Below, in pieces: positions 59,913 to 64,000 of a stretch of DNA of 64,000 nucleotides (positions within the stretch are counted from its first letter, which is position 1; each line of letters opens with the position of its first letter). Location of the stretch: NCBI RefSeq assembly GCF_000766145.1, contig NZ_JNFB01000003.1:31175-95174 (forward strand), given 5' to 3'. The DNA is from Paenilisteria newyorkensis. Its GTDB lineage: Bacteria; Bacillota; Bacilli; Lactobacillales; Listeriaceae. Below the pieces are notes generated by a model. The model ran no database searches. It saw only the letters and a program-made list of their open reading frames with translations, and had not been told where the DNA came from. A program made the position numbers and the translations under genes.

Positions 59913-60587
59913 TCACCTTTTATTTTTCTGGATTTTTTTCCATACGAGTGCCGCTGTCATAAATCCTCCAACGCCTAGTATCAATTCAAACAAAGCTCCG
60001 CCGCTCATTACGGGGCCTAGGTCTGGCAAAATCATCAACAAGAATACAAGTACAAAAACATACATAACGACAATACCACTGCCTATTAAAAAGTAGGCAG
60101 CCATTGATTTCGATTCTGTGACCGAATAATGCTTCCACAATATGTACCCGCCTATTAAAATACACACGATACAAATAAAAACCATCAAAACGGTCAACAC
60201 AAATGTCCCTGCATAAATAACACTATCTTTAGTGACCAGGCCGATAATCCCCATAGCGACTAAAAAGAGACTTATGCCCAAAATTCCTATCAAAACAAAC
60301 AACGGAATCTGACTCGTATAATCCGTCTTTGTATTTGGTGATTGCTCCGCCTTTTGCTTCGTCAATTGCCTACCGTAAGCTGTTGCATCCATCCCTAGAA
60401 CCTGAGCGGGATTTGCTTTTTCTGATGCTACGAGTTGATCCATCGCCTGCAACACAAATGCATCTTTCTCCTGCTCTGACACATTTTTCTCAGCGCCAAT
60501 GATCCATTCCACCGTCTTCATGTACGCTTTTTTATCAGGCGTCAACTGTTCTCTTTTCTCATCAATCACTTGCTTTTTCGTTAGCAT
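59913..60587 (-). CDS. Multi-pass membrane protein with acidic N-terminal helix domain
   Basis: The 224-residue protein has a charged, helical cytoplasmic part (about 1-90) and four or five hydrophobic helices. The N-terminal pattern (MLTKKQVIDEKREQLTPDKKAYMKTVEWIIG) recalls small DUF1048/DUF1129-type proteins of Firmicutes, but I cannot assign a family with confidence. Function unknown. It is divergent from rarD. Confidence 0.65.
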   Translation of the reverse strand: MLTKKQVIDEKREQLTPDKKAYMKTVEWIIGAEKNVSEQEKDAFVLQAMDQLVASEKANPAQVLGMDATAYGRQLTKQKAEQSPNTKTDYTSQIPLFVLIGILGISLFLVAMGIIGLVTKDSVIYAGTFVLTVLMVFICIVCILIGGYILWKHYSVTESKSMAAYFLIGSGIVVMYVFVLVFLLMILPDLGPVMSGGALFELILGVGGFMTAALVWKKIQKNKR

Positions 60588-60729
60588 AAATCACGCACCT
60601 ACTCCCATAGTTCTCCCCTTATCATATGCGAAAAAAAATATTTCAGCAACTTATATTAAATTTCCGCCTTGTCCCCTCCAAATATGTGTTACAATGGTTC
60701 TATTATTTTTTAATAGAAAAGGTGAGGAC

Positions 60730-61638
60730 ATGCATGCAGAAAAAGAAAAAACATTAGGTATATTAGCTGCTATCGGGGCTTATATTATCTGGGGAGTATT
60801 ACCGCTATATTGGAAAATGGCTGGGGCTGTCCCGGCTAGCGAAATTCTAGCGTACCGAATTATTTGGTCGTTCGTATTTATGGTGGCGATTATAGCGATT
60901 CTTGGCAAAACAAAAGAGGTATGGACGGAAATCATCTCGATTTTCAAACGTCCCAAACTGATTCTAGCGATTTCCGTTGCTTCCGTTTTAATCACGGCCA
61001 ATTGGTTCATTTTTATCTTCACCGTGAATGACGGTCATGTAATCAGCGCGAGCCTTGGTTACTATATTAATCCACTCGTGAACGTCCTGCTTGCAACAGT
61101 CTTTCTAAAAGAAAAACTCAGCCGTGGCGAAATGTTAGCCGTGCTATCCGCTGCAATCGGCGTACTTATTTTAGCCATTCATCAAGGCGTTTTCCCATGG
61201 GCGGCAATTTCGATGGCTGTCACATTCGGACTTTACGGCTTGATTAAGAAATTAGTTCCCATCAGTGCGTGGGGCGGGTTAACGATTGAAACGCTTATTA
61301 TGACACCATTCGCGATGATCTTTTTGCTATTTTTCGCGCAGGATGCTTTCATGCAATTCGGTTTGGATACTAATCTCGTTCTTTTCGGAGCTGGCGTCGT
61401 TACAGCCATTCCACTACTGCTCTTTGCAACAAGTGCGAGACGAATTTCCTACGTCATGCTCGGCTTCATCCAATACGTTGGGCCAACACTCATGCTCATC
61501 CTAGGCGTCTTCGTATTCCACGAAGCCTTCGATAGCACACAACTCATCGCGTTCCTATTCATCTGGGCCGCACTGCTTATTTTCACGGTCTCCAACATCG
61601 TCATCACACAAAAAATGAAAAAAGTGACTCTATCTTAA
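60730..61638 (+). CDS. rarD: EamA-family transporter RarD
   Basis: The 302-residue protein has ten helices in two EamA repeats. Features of the RarD branch are GAYIIWGVLPLYWKMAGAVPASEILAYRIIWS, GYYINPLVNVLLATVFLKEKL and FIQYVGPTLMLILGVFVFHE. RarD proteins are thought to export small metabolites or drugs; the substrate is not known. The ATG at 60730 has AGGTGAGG just upstream; the long frame would cross the divergent promoter region. Confidence 0.92.
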   Translation: MHAEKEKTLGILAAIGAYIIWGVLPLYWKMAGAVPASEILAYRIIWSFVFMVAIIAILGKTKEVWTEIISIFKRPKLILAISVASVLITANWFIFIFTVNDGHVISASLGYYINPLVNVLLATVFLKEKLSRGEMLAVLSAAIGVLILAIHQGVFPWAAISMAVTFGLYGLIKKLVPISAWGGLTIETLIMTPFAMIFLLFFAQDAFMQFGLDTNLVLFGAGVVTAIPLLLFATSARRISYVMLGFIQYVGPTLMLILGVFVFHEAFDSTQLIAFLFIWAALLIFTVSNIVITQKMKKVTLS

Positions 61639-61645
61639 TACAGCA

Positions 61646-61686
61646 ATGAGGCAAGGTCTACCAACGACTTCTTGCCTCTTTTTTTA
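61646..61686 (+). terminator. rarD terminator
   Basis: GAGGCAAG pairs with CTTGCCTC across a 15-base loop, followed by eight T. Confidence 0.88.
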
Positions 61687-61705
61687 TGCTCGAAAAACTT
61701 TATCC

Positions 61706-61767
61706 TTTACATTTCACAGGATTATCGGTATACTAAAATCAATCGTTGTAACAATAATAGTTACAAC
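61706..61767 (+). promoter_or_regulatory. Promoter and Rrf2-type operator of the ywnB-like gene
   Basis: TTTACA (61706-61711) and TATACT (61729-61734) are 17 bases apart. The dyad TTGTAAC-AATAATA-GTTACAA (61746-61766), extended by G and C at its ends, lies a few bases after the start point. It has the same arms and spacing as the operator in the rrf2 promoter at 4508-4528. Confidence 0.85.
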
Positions 61768-61792
61768 TAAAATCATGAGGAGGTCATTTATT

Positions 61793-62425
61793 ATGAAAAT
61801 CGGTATTATCGGAGCAACAGGTCGCACAGGTTCACGCGTATTGACGGAGGCCAAAAATCGAGGGCATGAGGTAACAGCCATCGTTCGCAACGCTAGTAAA
61901 CTAGAGGACACATCATTGCCCGCGATTGAAAAAGATATTTTCAGCCTCACAAAAGAAGATGTCGCCGCTTTTGACGTTTTAGTGGATGCTTTTAGCGCAC
62001 CAATCGAGGTATCAGATAACCATTGGAAATCGATCGACCATCTGATTACGGAACTAAATGGAACAACAACGCCTCGTCTCATCGTTGTTGGCGGTGCAGC
62101 AAGCTCGCTAGTGGACGATAAAGGGACGCGCGTTCTAGACACACCATCATTCAAAGAAGCTCCCTATTACGCAACAGGAGCCGCACAAGCGATTCAATTA
62201 GACCACTTAAAATCAGATGCGACTTTTGACTGGACGTTCATCAGCCCAGCAGGATTATTCGAACCCGGCGAACGCACAGGTACTTACACAACAGGAACAG
62301 ACGAGCTCATTGTTGATGCAAAAGGAAACAGCTACATCAGCATGGAAGACTACGCCATCGCACTTGTAGACGAAGCCGAGAACGCGAAACACGTACGCGC
62401 TCGTTTCACAGTCGGACAACGATAA
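61793..62425 (+). CDS. NAD(P)-binding Rossmann protein, YwnB-like
   Basis: The 210-residue protein starts with the dinucleotide fold MKIGIIGATGRTGSRVLTEA and resembles atypical short-chain dehydrogenase/NmrA-like proteins such as B. subtilis YwnB. VVGGAASSLVD and the SPAGLFEPGERTGTY segment are typical. The catalytic Tyr-x3-Lys is not obvious, so it may be a redox sensor, or a reductase using other residues. The ATG at 61793 has GAGGAGG ten bases upstream. B. subtilis carries the homologous gene next to an Rrf2 regulator gene, which fits the shared operator. Confidence 0.88.
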   Translation: MKIGIIGATGRTGSRVLTEAKNRGHEVTAIVRNASKLEDTSLPAIEKDIFSLTKEDVAAFDVLVDAFSAPIEVSDNHWKSIDHLITELNGTTTPRLIVVGGAASSLVDDKGTRVLDTPSFKEAPYYATGAAQAIQLDHLKSDATFDWTFISPAGLFEPGERTGTYTTGTDELIVDAKGNSYISMEDYAIALVDEAENAKHVRARFTVGQR

Positions 62426-62431
62426 TATCAA

Positions 62432-62477
62432 AAGAAGCCCGATGAACGCTGCATGTTACGCGTTCGTCGGGCTTCCC
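62432..62477. terminator. Bidirectional terminator between ywnB-like gene and lipoprotein
   Basis: GAAGCCCGATGAACGC pairs with GCGTTCGTCGGGCTTC around a ten-base loop, with purine/pyrimidine flanks suiting both directions. Confidence 0.88.
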
Positions 62478-62492
62478 TTATTGGCTCAAATA

Positions 62493-63134
62493 TTAAGATT
62501 GAACCGTGCCAGTGAAGAAGGCTAAATAAAGATTTTGTGCAAACTTGTCTGCATCTTTAATTTTCCACTGATCTTTGTTTGATTCTAGATTCATTTTCAC
62601 TTTAACGGCTTTCTCAGAAACTTTTGCTTTTGCGATGGTTTCTTGATACACGTCAAGCATGGCAGTAGCGGCTTTTTTCGCATCGGTTTGAATCGATGGG
62701 TCGGCTTTTACTTTAGCTTGTAAAGCGGTTGTCATTTCTGCTTGCACGCCTGTCATATCAAGGCCGTTTACAGAGATTTCAACGGTTGGTTTGTCTTTAT
62801 CGTCATTTGTTACTTTTGTTGTATATTTTGTGACTTCTTTTACGCGTTTGGCGAACGTATCGTATAATTTATCAACCTCATCATCGATACTACCATCTGT
62901 AATATTTAAGCTACTCGTGAACCCTTTTTTGAAACCTGTTTTGATTTCTTTTTCTAAGTTCTTCGCATCTTCCCCAAATACGTCCTCAAACTTATCTGTG
63001 TCTTTGTTGAAGATGATTGTGTTAACAGCGATATCTGCCGCTTCTTTCGGCTCTACCGCACTACTTCCACATGCAGCTAGGGTAATCGCAGCTGTTAAAA
63101 CAACGACAAGCATTAAAGCTAACTTTTTCTTCAT
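62493..63134 (-). CDS. Putative lipoprotein, DUF5105-like (copy 1)
   Basis: A 213-residue lipoprotein: signal helix LALMLVVVLTAAITLAAC with the lipobox Cys at residue 22, then a soluble domain VEPKEAADIAVNTIIFNKDTDKFEDVFGED and a helical, Lys/Asp-rich remainder. Layout resembles DUF5105-type proteins of Firmicutes; function unknown. The ATG has AGGAGTG eight bases upstream. It is a tandem duplicate of the next gene, with the same length and about 60 percent similar residues by eye, and 137 bases between them. Confidence 0.75.
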   Translation of the reverse strand: MKKKLALMLVVVLTAAITLAACGSSAVEPKEAADIAVNTIIFNKDTDKFEDVFGEDAKNLEKEIKTGFKKGFTSSLNITDGSIDDEVDKLYDTFAKRVKEVTKYTTKVTNDDKDKPTVEISVNGLDMTGVQAEMTTALQAKVKADPSIQTDAKKAATAMLDVYQETIAKAKVSEKAVKVKMNLESNKDQWKIKDADKFAQNLYLAFFTGTVQS

Positions 63135-63271
63135 GTGATACACTCCTTTTTCCCAACCTTATTTTCATACTCTTCCTATTTTAAAGGAATCCCAGCAGAT
63201 TACAAGTATTTAGACGGGAATGTTTCGCATAATAGTTTCAAGTCAGCTAGCCTCTTTGCGACGCAACTCTT

Positions 63272-63913
63272 TTATTGTGCGGTTCCAGTAAAGAACGCTC
63301 GGTATAAATTGTTGGCAAAATCTTCGTCATCCTTGATCTTCCACTGATCTTCATTAGCTTCTAGATTCAGTTTTACTTGAACTGCTTTTTTGGACGCTTT
63401 TGCTTTTGGAATCGTTGTTTTATAGCCATCAATGACCGCTTTTGCAGATTTTTTTTTGTCTTTTTCAATGGATGGGTCTGCTTTCACTTTTGCTTTAAAA
63501 GCGGCCAATCTTTCTGCCTGCATGCTTGCCATATCCAGACCGTTGACAGAAATTTCGACAGTTGGCTTTTTCTTGTCGTCGTTCGTTACTTTTGATGTAT
63601 ATTTGGTTACTTCTTTCGCACGTTTTGTATAGGCATCGTATAAATCGCCTATTTCCTCATTCATACTACCATCCGTTATTTTTAAGTTCGCTGCAAATCG
63701 CTTTGTAAAGGTTTCTTTGTTGTTTATTTGCAGAGCGGTGGCACTTTTACCGAATGTATCTTTGTATTTCTCGACATCTTTATTGAAGATAATCGTATTC
63801 ACAGCGATGTCTGCGGCTGCCTTTGGTTCCACGGCATTGTTACTCCCACATGCACTTAGAGTAATCACAGCTGTCAAAACGACTACGAACATTAAAGTAA
63901 GTTTTTTCTTCAT
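63272..63913 (-). CDS. Putative lipoprotein, DUF5105-like (copy 2)
   Basis: The 213-residue twin of the previous protein: lipobox Cys in LSACGSNN, then VEPKAAADIAVNTIIFNKDVEKYKDTFGKSATAL. It is more basic than copy 1 (KDKKKSAKAV, IPKAKASKKAV). Conserved blocks are the IAVNTIIFNKD helix, TDGSMNEEIGDLYD, KEVTKYTSKVTNDDKKKPTVEISVNGLDM and the final NLYRAFFTGT. GAGGAGTG lies eight bases before the ATG. Presumably surface-exposed; ligand unknown. Confidence 0.75.
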   Translation of the reverse strand: MKKKLTLMFVVVLTAVITLSACGSNNAVEPKAAADIAVNTIIFNKDVEKYKDTFGKSATALQINNKETFTKRFAANLKITDGSMNEEIGDLYDAYTKRAKEVTKYTSKVTNDDKKKPTVEISVNGLDMASMQAERLAAFKAKVKADPSIEKDKKKSAKAVIDGYKTTIPKAKASKKAVQVKLNLEANEDQWKIKDDEDFANNLYRAFFTGTAQ

Positions 63914-64000
63914 GCAGTACACTCCTCGTATAATAAGTTTATAGCTTCTTAATTGTTCTTTGAAAATTTCATATAACAGCCTGTCGGCTTGTAAATGGTT

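Overview
The window looks like chromosomal DNA of a Listeria-type Firmicute, most likely a Listeria outside the L. monocytogenes group. The basis is protein resemblance judged by eye (SrtA, LplA, CoaA, TrmL, NfrA, Fri/Dps) and gene order. No database search was run. From memory, two blocks match L. monocytogenes gene order: about 1.4-12.4 kb with 26-43 kb (the lmo0922-lmo0946 neighbourhood), and about 46-62 kb (the lmo0794-lmo0810 neighbourhood: YwnB-like protein, YceI, lysine permease, blue-light receptor, RelP, Na+/H+ antiporter, spermidine transporter). Here they sit side by side, with extra material between and inside them.

Layout. 0-1.45 kb: metNI methionine ABC transporter under a SAM-I (S-box) riboswitch. 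1.45-9.1 kb: DUF3006 and MBL-ComEA lipoprotein, HesB-like protein, Dps, an Rrf2 regulator, a SUKH protein, a low-molecular-weight tyrosine phosphatase, nfrA-trmL-queG, tRNA-Gly. 9.3-15.8 kb: a lipid-linked glycosyltransferase pair, a TVP38 protein, an AraC regulator, an MFS exporter with an isochorismatase-fold protein. 16-26.1 kb: a complete glycogen operon (glgB-C-D-A-P plus a neopullulanase-type GH13). 26.3-32.6 kb: lplA with an MBL hydrolase, sortase A, lipoteichoic acid synthase, a DAACS symporter. 33-38.6 kb: kdpFABC with a KdpD that lacks its histidine kinase half, and no kdpE. 38.6-46.6 kb: TetR-controlled ABC exporter, an unannotated Fst-type toxin-antitoxin locus, coaA, a YcgQ/YcgR pair, a WxL plus leucine-rich-repeat surface protein, a VOC protein. 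46.7-57 kb: puuR-potABCD, NhaP antiporter, relP, LOV-STAS photoreceptor, lysine riboswitch and lysine permease. 57-64 kb: two MarR regulators, yceI, an IS3-type remnant split by a group II intron fragment, small membrane proteins, rarD, a YwnB-like protein, and twin lipoproteins.

The most interesting signals are not in the ordinary genes. (1) The same dyad, TTGTAAC-N7-GTTACAA, overlaps the rrf2 promoter at 4.5 kb and lies just downstream of the ywnB-like promoter at 61.75 kb, so a regulator and its probable target can be paired across the window. (2) A 42-codon Fst-family toxin with a convergent antisense RNA lies between the ABC exporter and coaA; a direct repeat places the antisense over the toxin start codon. 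(3) A family of roughly 100-160 bp intergenic hairpins keeps a conserved centre while its outer arms change sequence together and stay complementary.

Start codons were chosen from ribosome binding sites, so several genes are shorter than their longest open frame. Names and functions are by recognition only.
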